From: Nemertoderma westbladi
Taxonomy: Eukaryota; Xenacoelomorpha; Nemertodermatida; Nemertodermatidae
Direction of reading: 5' to 3'
DNA length: 64,000 nucleotides
Assembly (NCBI GenBank): GCA_032718475.1
Contig: JAUCBJ010006239.1
Span: 37,799 to 101,798 of the forward strand
Both the position numbers and the translations under genes were made by a program. The notes under the pieces are model-generated. The model had not been told where the DNA came from, ran no database searches, and saw nothing but the letters and a program-made list of their open reading frames with translations. Shown piece after piece: positions 35,269 to 47,300 of this stretch. The stretch's first letter is position 1. Each line of letters begins with the position of its first letter.

Positions 35269-36243
35269 TGTCAACGGCGGTTTGCCGATGTTGGTCCACA
35301 GGCAAATTGGCGCTGTGTTTTTATTATCATTAATGTAAAAAACCAAGATAATTTGTTTATAGATAGATTGCCCTACCACATGAGATGAAATGTCTACATT
35401 TTATACTGTATTTTCCTCCAGTTATAACTTTGAGTATAGTTATACTGTATATGTATACTTTCTTTATACAGTCTGACCGTGTCAGTCTGCATTCATTAAC
35501 TTTATACATACTTTGTACAGTCTGACCGTGTCAGTCTGCATGCATTAACTTTATACATACTTTGTACAGTCTGACCGTGTCAGTCTGCATTCTTTACTTT
35601 ATACATACTTTGTACAGTCTGACCGTGTCAGTCTGCAGTCATCACTTTCAATTGCCCGTCTGACCGTGTCAGTCAACCTTTACTTGTGATAGCGGTACCG
35701 TGTACCGTGTACAGCTCAAGGATGGATTATTGGGGCATTTGAAATTCTGAAACACAGCGTTTGTAGGGTCCAAACCCCTACAAACTGTTATCTCGCCCTA
35801 CTTTCGGATATATTTCAATTTTCCACAGTTCCAAGATTTCTAATGCTGTAATGTTGACCTACAGTTTGGTTGTTGATGTTGGTGCTTATTGCTATAGACC
35901 TATTGCCGATATTATTGAACCACAATAATTATTACTGGAGACAGCTCCTAGGTTGGGGGCCGATTATTATCAATCCGGTGAGTTTTTGGAGTTATTTATA
36001 AACCTCTTGGGTATAACCTAATTAAAGCTTGATATCATAATAACCTCCCACGTTAGATAGGCCTAGGTAGCAAGTTCATTGACCTCAATTATAGACACCA
36101 TTTATCCGTTTGTGAGCGAGATAGTTTTCTCGAATTCAAGTTACAACGCCCATGACAGCATGACCCCCTTTATTGTGTAATCGCAGCCATGCAAAGTCGT
36201 TCCATCCTTCTGAGAAATCACATTGTTAAAATCGACTTTGACA
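35269..36243 (+). repeat. 3' LTR of young BEL/Pao element
   Basis: 975 bp. By eye it matches the 5' LTR except for T instead of A in the CAATATTCC/CAATTTTCC word (near 35820). It is followed by the GTATT target duplication. Confidence 0.93.
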
Positions 36244-36355
36244 GTATTCTTCACATGGGCAACCATTTCAGGTTTCGTGAGATATAGAACCCCCACTTCA
36301 TTTAACTATGAATTTAACTAGGCCGACAGATATGATATAACGTTCGGTTTGTTTG

Positions 36356-36595
36356 TTAAGGTTTGGCATGTTTCATCATTAGTTTGAGAACGTTGAGTCG
36401 TTGGTATATTTGTTTGTCAGTTTTTCCGGGAAATAGACGACGGACAGATGCAATTTTGATATTATTTCTCGGAATCCGCTTTCCGTTTATCTCTTCTCTG
36501 AAGGCTTTGCAGAGACGTACAGATGAATTCGGTGACCGAACAGCCCGCTTGGATTTCAGCAGTTGTTTAATCTTCCTCGTATGATTCACATTCCT
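36356..36595 (-). CDS. Probable terminal exon, possibly of the recombinase-like gene
   Basis: An open frame of about 79 codons ends at a stop at 36356-36358. On the minus strand it is preceded by a good acceptor (TTTCTTGTTTAG, then GAATGTG). The product is basic (KIKQLLKSKRAVRSPNSS), with a helical C-terminus (TDKQIYQRLNVLKLMMKHAK). Invertebrate proteins with a tyrosine-recombinase-like domain often end in a short helical domain of this kind, and the recombinase-like frame lies upstream on the same strand, across the satellite. Membership of the same gene is inference. An independent exon is the alternative. Confidence 0.45.
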   Translation of the reverse strand, partial: RNVNHTRKIKQLLKSKRAVRSPNSSVRLCKAFREEINGKRIPRNNIKIASVRRLFPGKTDKQIYQRLNVLKLMMKHAKP

Positions 36596-36695
36596 AAACA
36601 AGAAAGTATGAAATATGTAAGATTACATGAGAATGTATATGAATGAATATAAAAAACATAAAAAAAAACAATACGATGGGATAATAATTAATAAG

Positions 36696-36802
36696 CGGAC
36701 AATTCCGACCCGAACATTTGCGACCCGGAAAATCCAACACCGACAATTGCGGCCCAATTAAGTTTCATGGATATTTTAGTGGGTCGGAATTAGCTGTCCT
36801 TG
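36696..36802. mobile_element. 107-bp MITE with 8-bp target duplication
   Basis: The ends carry imperfect inverted repeats: GGACAATTCCGACCC on the left and GGGTCGGAATTAGCTGTCC on the right. It is flanked by TTAATAAG on both sides (36688-36695 and 36803-36810). The 8-bp duplication suggests a hAT-type mobiliser. No coding capacity. Confidence 0.75.
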
Positions 36803-36810
36803 TTAATAAG

Positions 36811-37182
36811 CATTTAGACTTTTTGTAGTAAATCGTTCTTAATTAAAATTTATCGCTATTTTACATTATGTAATATTCGATATACTGTGCTCGTTTATAA
36901 GTTGTTCGCTGCAAGAAGTCAATAAAATCTCAATCTATATTATTATGTGGGTAGGAAATAGGGTTGATTGTCTGGGTCATAATTAATTGACAGTATACCA
37001 TAAACAGAAACACCAACAACAAAATATTATAGTATATAACATATTATAATTTGCATTGTTTGTGTTTTTATGGTGGGTGATATAATAAATATTAATATAT
37101 AAATAATATTGGCCTGAGGTCAAAACAAAACTATAATTATATAAATAAAAAACAAACTTTTCCCTTGAAGGTGAAACGAAAC
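36811..37182. other. AT-rich non-coding
   Basis: No gene, RNA or repeat structure is recognised. Confidence 0.6.
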
Positions 37183-39955
37183 GTCTATAGCATTGGAATC
37201 TGGTCCTGTAGCATTGGAATCTGGTCCTATAGCATTGGTATCTGGTCCTGTAGCATTGGTATCTGGTCCTATAGCATTGGTATCTGGTCCTATAGCATTG
37301 GTATCTGGTCCTATAGCATTGGTATCTGGTCCTATAGCATTGGAATCTGGTCCTATAGCATTGGAATCTGGTCCAATAGCACTGGTATCTGGTCCTATAG
37401 CATTGGTATCTGGTCCTATAGCATTGGAATCTGGTCCTATAGCATTGGTATCTGGTCCTATAGCATTGGAATCTGGTCCAATAGCACTGGTATCTGGTCC
37501 TATATCATTGGAATCTGGTCCAATAGCACTGGTATCTGGTCCTATAGCATTGGAATCTGGTCCTATAGCATTGGTATCTGGTCCTATAGCATTGGTATCT
37601 GGTCCTATAGCATTGGTATCTGGTCCTATAGCATTGGAATCTGGTCCTATAGCATTGGAATCTGGTCCAATAGCACTGGTATCTGGTCCTATAGCATTGG
37701 TATCTGGTCCTATAGCATTGGAATCTGGTCCTATAGCATTGGTATCTGGTCCTATAGCATTGGTATCTGGTCCTATAGCATTGGTATCTGGTCTTATAGC
37801 ATTGGAATCTGGTCCTATATCATTGGAATCTGGTCCAATAGCACTGGTATCTGGTCCTATAGCATTGGTATCTGGTCCTATAGCATTGGAATCTGGTCCT
37901 GTAGCATTGGAATCTGGTCCTATAGCATTGGTATCTGGTCCTGTAGCATTGGTATCTGGTCCTATAGCATTGGTATCTGGTCCTGTAGCATTGGAATCTG
38001 GTCCTATAGCATTGGTATCTGGTCCTGTAGCATTGGAATCTGGTCCAATAGCACTGGTATCTGGTCCTATATCATTGGAATCTGGTCCAATAGCACTGGT
38101 ATCTGGTCCTGTAGCATTGGTATCTGGTCCTATAGCATTGGTATCTGGTCCTATAGCATTGGAATCTGGTCCTATAGCACTGGTATCTGGTCCTATATCA
38201 TTGGAATCTGGTCCAATAGCACTGGTATCTGGTCCTATAGCATTGGAATCTGGTCCTATAGCATTGGTATCTGGTCCTATAGCATTGGTATCTGGTCCTA
38301 TAGCATTGGTATCTGGTCCTATAGCATTGGAATCTGGTCCTATAGCATTGGAATCTGGTCCAATAGCACTGGTATCTGGTCCTATAGCATTGGTATCTGG
38401 TCCTATAGCATTGGAATCTGGTCCTATAGCATTGGTATCTGGACCTATAGCATTGGTATCTGGTCCTATAGCATTGGTATCTGGTCTTATAGCATTGGAA
38501 TCTGGTCCTATATCATTGGAATCTGGTCCAATAGCACTGGTATCTGGTCCTATAGCATTGGTATCTGGTCCTATAGCATTGGAATCTGGTCCTATAGCAT
38601 TGGAATCTGGTCCTATAGCATTGGTATCTGGTCCTATAGCATTGGAATCTGGTCCTATAGCATTGGTATCTGGACCTATAGCATTGGTATCTGGTCCTAT
38701 AGCATTGGTATCTGGTCTTATAGCATTGGAATCTGGTCCTATATCATTGGAATCTGGTCCAATAGCACTGGTATCTGGTCCTATAGCATTGGTATCTGGT
38801 CCTATAGCATTGGAATCTGGTCCTATAGCATTGGAATCTGGTCCTATAGCACTGGTATCTGGTCCTATAGCATTGGTATCTGGACCTATAGCATTGGTAT
38901 CTGGTCCTATAGCATTGGTATCTGGTCTTATAGCATTGGAATCTGGTCCTATATCATTGGAATCTGGTCCAATAGCACTGGTATCTGGTCCTATAGCATT
39001 GGAATCTGGTCCTATAGCACTGGTATCTGGTCCTATAGCATTGGAATCTGGTCCTATAGCATTGGAATCTGGTCCTATAGCATTGGAATCTGGTCCTATA
39101 GCATTGGAATCTGGTCTTATAGCATTGTAATCTGGTCCTATAGCATTGGAATCTGGTCCTATGGCACTGGTATCTGGTCCTATAGCATTGGAATCTGGTC
39201 CTATAGCATTGGAATCTGGTCCTATAGCATTGAAATCTGGTCCTATAGCACTGGTATCTGGTCCTATAGCATTGGAATCTGGTCCTATAGCATTGGAATC
39301 TGGTCCTATGGCACTGGTATCTGGTCCTATAGCATTGAAATCTGGTCCTATAGCATTGGAATCTGGTCCTATAGCATTGGAATCTGGTCCTATAGCATTG
39401 GAATCTGGTCCTTTAGCATTGGAATCTGGTCCTATAGCATTGAAATCTGGTCCTATAGCACTGGTATCTGGTCCTATAGCATTGGAATCTGGTCCTATAG
39501 CATTGGAATCTGGTCCTATAGCATTGGAATCTGGTCCTATGGCACTGGTATCTGGTCCTATAGCATTGGAATCTGGTCCTATAGCATTGGAATCTGGTCC
39601 TATAGCATTGGAATCTGGTCCTATAGCACTGGTATCTGGTCCTATAGCATTGGAATCTGGTCCTATAGCATTGGAATCTGGTCCTATGGCACTGGTATCT
39701 GGTCCTATAGCATTGGAATCTGGTCATATAGCATTGGAATCTGGTCCTGTAGCATTTGGAATCTGGTCCTATAGCATTGGAATCTGATCCTATAGCATTG
39801 GAATCTGGTCCTATAGCATTGGAATCTGGTCCTATAGCATTGAAATCTGGTCCTATAGCACTGGTAATTGGTCATATAGCATTGGAATCTGGTCCTATAG
39901 CATTGGTATCTGGTCCTGTAGCATTGGAATCTGGTCCTATAGCATTGGTATCTGG
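37183..39955. repeat. 21-bp satellite, about 132 copies
   Basis: The unit is TATAGCATTGGTATCTGG plus TCC, with variants at a few positions (GGAATCTGG, TCCAATAGCACTGG, TATATCATTGG). Because 21 is a multiple of three and most variants lack stops, long open frames run through it on both strands: 869 and 645 codons on plus, a heptapeptide-repeat frame on minus. These are probably by-products. Variant units recur at a spacing of 315 bp (37501 to 37817, and 38194 to 38509), indicating higher-order repeats. On the minus strand the right end is in frame with the recombinase-like coding region. Confidence 0.95.
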
Positions 39956-41473
39956 AGCAGTAGAACCAGGATGTAAAAGAGCAAAGTTGAATGCCCTTTG
40001 ATGTCTATCACGTGCTGCTAAAGCCTCACTGGTTGACTGAACAGCATCATATGTCCGTAATTGTGTATCCCTAGAATGACCCATTGAGTGAGCAGCGTTT
40101 TCTTTTTCATGGACTTCTCCTGGTAGTCTTTGGTTGAAAAAACCTGCCTTCGACTTGGAACCTGGGACAAGTTTTTGCCACAGGTTATTAAGTGGGATGC
40201 TGGTGTTGTTAAGTTGATCTCCATTACGTTTCACAAATACGAAACTTGAATCAGAAGACAACGTACGAGAAGTGTATAATGTGCGACCGATATAAACCCA
40301 TTTCTTTAATAAAACGTAATCCTTATAGCTAATGATAATTTTCTGTGGTCCATAAAATCCTGAGGTCTTGTGATTTGGTACTTGAAAAATAAACACATTA
40401 TTACCGCTGATATCCTTGGTTACAAAACCCTCCTTGAAATGTTTCAATTTTAAGTTCTTTCAACACACTCTCGCAATCCCAGGTCGTACATTATTAGACT
40501 TATAAGATACGTTTGCATTTCTGTCAGTTCGTCTTTGTCATCAACGTCAGGTAACCTTGTAATATTGTCGCGAATTTTATCAATATATGAAGACGTCTGA
40601 AACTTATTTATCTCCTCAGCTGTAGGCATGGTTTCCGTAGCCCTTTGACGAACTGTATAGGCGTGCTTTCTAACATCAGACTTCTGTCGCCGTTGTAAAT
40701 CTTTTGTCACTGTCAGGCCTTTCACGGCCCGCTAACATCATTTAAGACAAGAAATCAGAAGACAAGAAAGACAAGAAAGTATCTCTGAAGTCTCCTTAGT
40801 ACGGCTTTCAGTGTATTGGCAGACCGGGTGCCACCAACACGAATTTTCTCAGAAGCTACTTGACAGTATGCATTATGTAATTTTTGTGGATCACTTATCT
40901 CATGGAACCTTAGTATGTAGTTCTCTTTATTATCACCCATATGTTTGAAGAATGTTCTCACACTCGAATCTATCATTAAGATATCCCTCTCTCTTTCTTT
41001 TAATGATTCTTCATTATAATCTGCTTTCAAATAATCCCTAATTGATCCATCATAGGAGGTTCACCTGGTTCACCAGCGTCAATAGCAGGTAGTATATAAC
41101 GACTTGGATCATGTAACATTCGCTCACGCTCTGGATCTCCGGGTAGAAGATTGTGTTTACAAGTCAGAGGGTCACCAATCTTATAAAAACATTTATTGCA
41201 AATTAAGCACCGCGATATTCGTCGATTCGGTTTCTTTTTACCGCTTTTATATAATCTTATCACACGTCAGATTTCTTAAAATATAGTTCTTCACTCTCCA
41301 GAGACAGCCGGCTTAAAACCCCAGCATGTTGTATTTGGTGTCGATTGCGTAGATGATCATTAATTCGAAGCGTTTCTTTGTGACAGAGATTACAGATTCT
41401 AGGTATATGAGAGTCTTTTGATTTTTGTGGCTTGGAAACATCATCACAATCTCCATTGGTATCAATGCAATCT
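39872..41473 (-). pseudogene. Decaying tyrosine-recombinase-like (Crypton-type) gene
   Basis: Minus strand. An exon begins after a clear acceptor (TTTTTTTCTCCGTAG at about 41474). It encodes a zinc finger (CNLCHKETLRINDHLRNRH) and a second Cys cluster (CLICNKCFYKIGDPLTCKH), then helical regions. Next comes a domain with the tyrosine-recombinase signature: an Arg in LGLRE and, near the end, AAHSMGHSRDTQLRTY with the HxxGH-like His and terminal Tyr. Frameshifts near 41268, 41050 and 40455 and a disturbed join near 40740 break it, so it is probably dead unless these are assembly errors. The C-terminus reads on into heptapeptides (DTNAIGP) encoded by the 21-bp satellite until a stop at 39872. Confidence 0.65.
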
Positions 41474-42553
41474 ACGGAGAAAAAAACAAATTATATAAAT
41501 ATAATGAAGTAGGCCTATAAATAATTTGAATACTGGAGGGCTTATCTGAACTAAGTTAATGTATAATCAACTGACTGGGACTGTATTGTCGAGCCACGAA
41601 GTGAGCGAAGCCTTAGCATATGGGTACCATTAACGAGTTGTCGGCAGGTACTGGCAGACCGGTGCCGCATGCAGACGTGCCGGTTGCCTGTCAGCATGGT
41701 ATGGCTGAACCTGAACTGTATGGCAGTACACTCAGTACAGGCTTAAAATGTACCGGTAGGCTACCCTACCTGCTGACCTGTACAGGCAGACAGGTACCGG
41801 TAACAGGGTAATTATTCAGTAGAGCTAGACAGCTAAAGGCTACCTTTTTGATCGATAATAAAAACATCGTAATGTTCCCAGTCCAGCATATCAGATGGTT
41901 CCAACATTGATTGTTTCCTAAGTTTTTTAAACTTTTCATTAGATAATCTCTGGATGTTTGAAGGGTAAGGGCAGTAAGTTACCCATACCGTTTAGCCATT
42001 TCCATCCACCTCATTATCAGTCGACAACCAACGGGTCGGGACTGTTAGGCCTAATAGACTATTATCGACAATAAACTTCACCACAGAGAACATTATGCCA
42101 AGGTTAATTATGTTAAAGGAAAATATGCATTTAGGAAATGCGCAAATGTGAAGTTAAGGGCTAAAATCTGAAATGCTTTACAGCTTTACTGCTTTAGGCC
42201 TACGACTTTCATTTAGACTACCGGTAAGAGAGAACAAGTTTGCAGCACTGCATTTACTGTACTACGTTACGTACTACCATCTGACCATGGCCATGGTACT
42301 ACTGCATTAACGCGGATGAATATTACCACCGTACAACAGAAATCTAATATTCCATTAAGACAATGATGAACTTCAATTATATTGCTTTGAAAACACCAGT
42401 TTTCAAGAAAAAGATTTAATATGATAACTTTCATACCAGTAGCCAAACGTAACATATTTAGAGTGACAAAATTATTATCTTCAAAATATCCTATTTCAAA
42501 ATCAACACAATTTAACCCAGCAAAATATGTCTTAGGGCGTACTACATTATTAA
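41474..42553. other. Presumed intron or intergenic sequence
   Basis: No gene is seen. The word CACGAAGTGAGCGAAGC (about 41596) is the reverse complement of a motif near 52907. ACCGGT and AGGCCT words are frequent. Confidence 0.5.
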
Positions 42554-43113
42554 TGTGACGGGATCCGAGAGGATCCCGGTTTATCCGGTGTGTTTCGTAC
42601 GCGTCTCCGCCCCGCCGTGTGAATGGAAAAGGTAATAATTGTTCTAGTGTCGTTGTCGAACTCTGATAACGTTGAGATAATAAATGATGAGTGATACAGA
42701 TAGCACAGTAGATAAAGCTAATATACCGGTAATATGGTGACGGTGGCGACGACGGTCTTAACAGTCACCGTACTGCCTTACTGTACTGGGATAGCTGACT
42801 GAGTAAACTGACTATAATGATTACCGTACAGGTAATATATATTGCACGGGTTTGGCCGTTACAGTACTTAGTCGATGCTGTCCCCCCATTGGCTAATACC
42901 CATGTTGGCACCCTTTGCCCCCCTCTGAAGTGCTTCCCTTCGCCCTTGCTGTTCTCTCTTGGTTAGGGGTTTGGCCCCTGACCCCTATTGTGTGCTTCCT
43001 TCCCACTCTTATTGGGATGGCACGAGTTGGTTAATTGCCCAATCTCGTGGCTCCCAATATTGCTTATCGGCTAATAACTTTATGGGGTGTTGGCGGGATT
43101 GAATAAGCTAACA
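42554..43113 (-). repeat. 3' LTR of young non-autonomous BEL element
   Basis: 560 bp with TG...CA ends, next to the G-rich (minus strand) polypurine tract at 43114-43122. Pairs with 49506-50065. Confidence 0.93.
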
Positions 43114-44333
43114 CTCCCCCCCATGCTATCTTCCCGGTAAGAAGATAGCATCAACCAAAAAGTGCGTTACAATCCCGCTGGATCCCGATCTAGTATCGGG
43201 TGTGGGGTGGAGTTATTTTCTTTTCGGAGCCGGCTTTCCGGGCCGCTCCCTATGGGTATGATGTCACTACCCTCTGGCGTCTCGTGTCGGGCCGATCGTG
43301 CGCTTCTCTCACACAATTTTTGTTTCCCCAACACTCTCACCATTCTAACTTCGCTCTCTAACTCAACTCGCTCTCTCCCCACTCTTACACTCTCCCCACA
43401 CCTGAATCGCACTCTAACTTCTCGCCAACAGCTCTTCTCACTATCTCCTCTCTACTTTCTGCCACTCCCTAAGGCCCTAATCTCTAATGCTACCCCTGTG
43501 CTATCATACTATCTGCCTTATCTAACTTACTAACACTAACTATCTAACTCTACTAACTACTAACTCTGACTAAAATCCTCCAACTAACTCTATCTCTATC
43601 TACGTGGCGCTAACGGTGCCCACAACCACAACCGGTACTACGTACCCTCTTACTAACTCTTTTCTCCATCTACGTGGCGCTAACGGTGCCCACAACCACA
43701 ACCGGTACTATGTACCCTCTTACTAACTCTACCTCCATCTACGTGGCGCTAACGGTGCCCACAACCACAACTGGTACTACGTACCCTCTTACTAACTCTA
43801 CCTCCATCTACGTGGCGCTAACGGTGCCCACAACCACTCTACTACTACTTTAACTAAAACCCTCTATCTACGTGGCGCTTGTGGTGCCCACAACCATTCT
43901 ACTACTATTTCTACTCTGCTACTATCTTTCTAACTCTACTACCTGGCACCCTATGTGCCCGTCTACCCTACTACTCTACTCTCTGGCACCCTATGTGCCC
44001 TCTCTACTACCTGGCACCCTATGTGCCCTCTCTACTACCTCTACTACGTGGCACCCTATGTGCCCTCTCTACTACCTCTACTACGTGGCGCTTCCGGTGC
44101 CCACAACCCCCCTACTACTACTCGTGGCATGACAATATGCCACACTCCCTTACCCGCCGCCTTCTAACTCTCTACTTACTATCCTTTACTACTTCTAACT
44201 TCTACTAACTGTTACTTTCTTATTTTATTATTTAATTATTTTATTTAATTAATTAAATAATTATTTGTGTGGGAAGGGCGTCTCGCCCTCATTCCCACCC
44301 CCCTCAGTCCAAAATATTGGACGACTAAACCTC
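43114..44333 (-). other. 3' non-coding region with polypurine tract and minisatellites
   Basis: The polypurine tract lies at 43114-43122. A short inverted repeat follows (GCTATCTTC...GAAGATAGC). Then a unit of about 69 bp repeats four times from 43600 (each with CTACGTGGCGCTAACGGTGC), and a shorter array carries GGCACCCTATGTGCC (43940-44090). No coding capacity. This stretch occupies the place where pol would be expected to extend in a full element. Confidence 0.8.
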
Positions 44334-47300
44334 CTAACTAGGGCGATTCTTCCAACAGGCACTCTCCCACTGCTGCTCTTGTAGGTCCTGTAGGATTCGC
44401 CGCACTCTCTTCGCCAATTCCATCTCACCAGGAATTGGTTCTCCCTCTTTCACCACCCTAAGGTTGGGTCTCTCCACCGTCTTCTTAACTAGCTCATCTC
44501 CTGGCATCAAAATGCCACCTCCCTCCTTGTTGTCTCCCGCCGGCAGAATGAATAGAAAGTGAAAGAACAGGCAGAACAGAAGGTAGAATAATAGTCCTAT
44601 CCCTTTCCATCCTGCCTTCCTTCTCGACTTCCCCCTTGTCGGTATGCCTCCAAACTGGACCTGCGTCTCTTCCGGACACTCCTCTAGACACTCCTTCCGA
44701 CACTCCTCCGGGCACTCCCCCGGAGTGTTGTCCTCCGGACACCTCGCTGTCCGCTCCGCTCCATCTCCATACCGATGCTTGTTGGGAAACCTACTCTCCT
44801 CTGCCCACTTTCTTACTGTCACCTCCCTATCTGGCTCTACTATCTCTTGTTTCTCCTCTACTTCCTCTGCGTCTTCGGTGCCTGGTATCATGCACCCAGA
44901 TGTCTCTGTCACACTGCATGGGATGTTAGTTTTAACTGGGCCGCTAAGCATCCACCCGAACGGCGTGAGGATCGCCGTCGGATCCCGCTGCCTGTCTTCG
45001 CCGAAGACCGTCTTCGTTCTCTCGTGGGCCGTCGGGCAGTCCATCCCTACTATAATGGATACCTTCCTAACGTCCACCTTTGGTATTGAGAAATCGATAC
45101 CGTCCAGGAATCTATACTGCTCGACCTCAATGTTGGTTGGTCGCCCGGCGTTGATGTTTATCGATTCGATGACGTGGATGGGGTCGATCGTCGCCCCATA
45201 GCCGCATCCCGGTGCAATCGCTGCTATCCTGCACCGCCCCGTCCTCGTCTCCAGGACCTCATCTTTACTCGAGACGGTAGTTACCGCCATTCTGTTCGGC
45301 CTCGTCTTTAGCCCTATCTCTTCGGCCACCCAGTTCTCCACCAGCGTGAAGGCTGCTCCGCTGTCGACCAGCATTAACGTCGTTACTGATCGACCGCCCT
45401 CTCCTGATATCTTTACTGGTACTACCCCGAGTAGTACTTTTCTCTTCTTCTCCTCTTCTGGCGTACTTGTAGCCATTGTTTGGCCTCCAGTCTCGGACTC
45501 TCTAACTGCTGTTTCTCTACACTCTCCGGACCTGTGTCCTTCTACCACGCATCGATGACATAGTCCGTTCGCGTCTGTGTAGGCTATACGATCTTGTTTG
45601 GGCAACGCTTGCCAGTGCTTACAACTCATGGTCTTATGGGTTCCGTCCCGATGTAATTGACATTCGAATCCTGGATTATAGCGTTCCCTGTATAGTCCCT
45701 CACGTATCGCGCGTAGGTTTATATGTACCGATTTAGTGTTTTGGTTGTCTGTACTCGGCCTACTGGGTATGTTGGGATTATGTTTATTTATGGTGTTATT
45801 TTCTTTCTGTCCCTGCCACGGTGTGGCCCTACTACCAGCTAACTGTGGACTAGCAGTCCCCTGTGTGGCCGCATGTGGTAGTGATTGTCCTACTCTTGAG
45901 AATGGATCCGTCGGATTATGTTCGGGTTTATGGCTTGTCCCCAAACTATCCTCGCTATAGACTGGGTCTGTTATTAATTCGGCTTCATAGTTGAGGAAGC
46001 TCGACATCTCTTCTAAGCCCGGTTCCGCACCCTTCTTCTCCCGTGTGGAGAAGGCTATCTTCCTCCACTTCCTTCGTAACCAGATCGGCAGTGCCTGCGC
46101 TATCGTGGTGATGTTGTTAGACGCGTTGAGTTCGTATGGTGCGTCTAGCGTCTTTAACACGATTAACGCCTTCTCGACCTTGTTTGCAAAGGTCCTTATG
46201 CTAACGGGATTGTCCTGTAGGCCATCCGATGTTATGCCTCTCAGGGTTTGCCGGATGATCTTGGCCGGGTGCCCGTATTCCCTATCTAGCGCCCGCCATG
46301 CTGTCGTGAAGCCGCCCTCGATGCCCTGGTACTGCCTCACGATGTCGTATGCTGGGCCTCCTGTATATACTTGCAGATATTTTAGGCACTCCGCCTGCGT
46401 CAAGTTCTTACTTAATATTTCGTTACTATACATGCGCCGAAACTGTAGATATTCTTCCGGCCTACTCCCATCGAATTTAAATGGTTCCACAGGTGGTAAC
46501 TCGATCCTAGTTTTTAACGCATCGATCAATGTGGCCATTCCCATCGCTTGCGCTTCTAATGGGTTCGATGGATGTTGTATAGTTTCTCCTGTTGGGTACG
46601 GTCCGTCCGTCCTATCTGTTGACTTTGCTTGTTGCGTCGGATATATCATTGGGGGTAACGGCCCCCTCCATATTTCCGTGTCGCATGATCTGTTCTCGTC
46701 CAAGGGGTTCGATGTTCTCGCTCCTATTGGGGTATATTGTTGATATTGTGATGGGGGAATGTCACCCTGTCCCCCTCCCACCGGTATGTTTGGTACTGGG
46801 GTTGATGTTAATATATTGGGGCCCATACATCTATCTGCAATAATTCCCCCCTCCCCTGGATATATGTTGTGTCCCTGGAAATTATAGTCATGCTGCTGTA
46901 CCGGTACCGATATAGGCCTATTCACTTCTTGCCTACCTACCGGTATGTACTCCGCGACTTCCGGGTTTAATCCCGTCGTCCGCGCTACCCTATCGCCTAC
47001 TCTATCTCTCCCAGCATGGCCTATAATAGTATGAGCAGTAAGGCCTACAGTATGTCCTGCAGTCTGCATGTGCCCTTCCGAATCGAAGTTTATTCTTCGC
47101 GAATCTCGAATCTCCCCGCGACTACCGTACTCTCGATCGGCAGCTATATCCCGTCGGGAAGCTTCTCTTCGATCCCCATTCCTGTTCTCTTCTTCGTATC
47201 GGTACATCCTGTACCCCTCTCTTAGCGTGTGGTGCGTTTCTCCGGGGCGACGGCAATCTCCCGAAGTCCGACCCCACTGACTCCCTAATTCCATCTCTAC

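Larger units (their letters stand above)
19906..36243 (+). mobile_element. Young BEL/Pao LTR retrotransposon, autonomous coding capacity
   Basis: Two 975-bp direct LTRs (19906-20880 and 35269-36243) start TGTCAACGG and end CTTTGACA. They are flanked by GTATT on both outer sides (19901-19905 and 36244-36248), the 5-bp duplication expected of this class. By eye the LTRs differ at one base. The internal region encodes a gag N-terminal part (21798-22835) and a gag-pol frame (27759-33785). GGGAGCGG (35261-35268) abuts the 3' LTR as a polypurine tract. No TGG-type primer binding site is visible after the 5' LTR. About 4.7 kb of unrelated sequence separates the two coding parts. Confidence 0.92.

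Noticed and set aside
37165..39787. Long plus-strand open frames (869 and 645 codons) with 7-residue repeats
   Set aside because: They exist because the 21-bp satellite unit is a multiple of three and lacks stops. There is no unique sequence, start context or domain.
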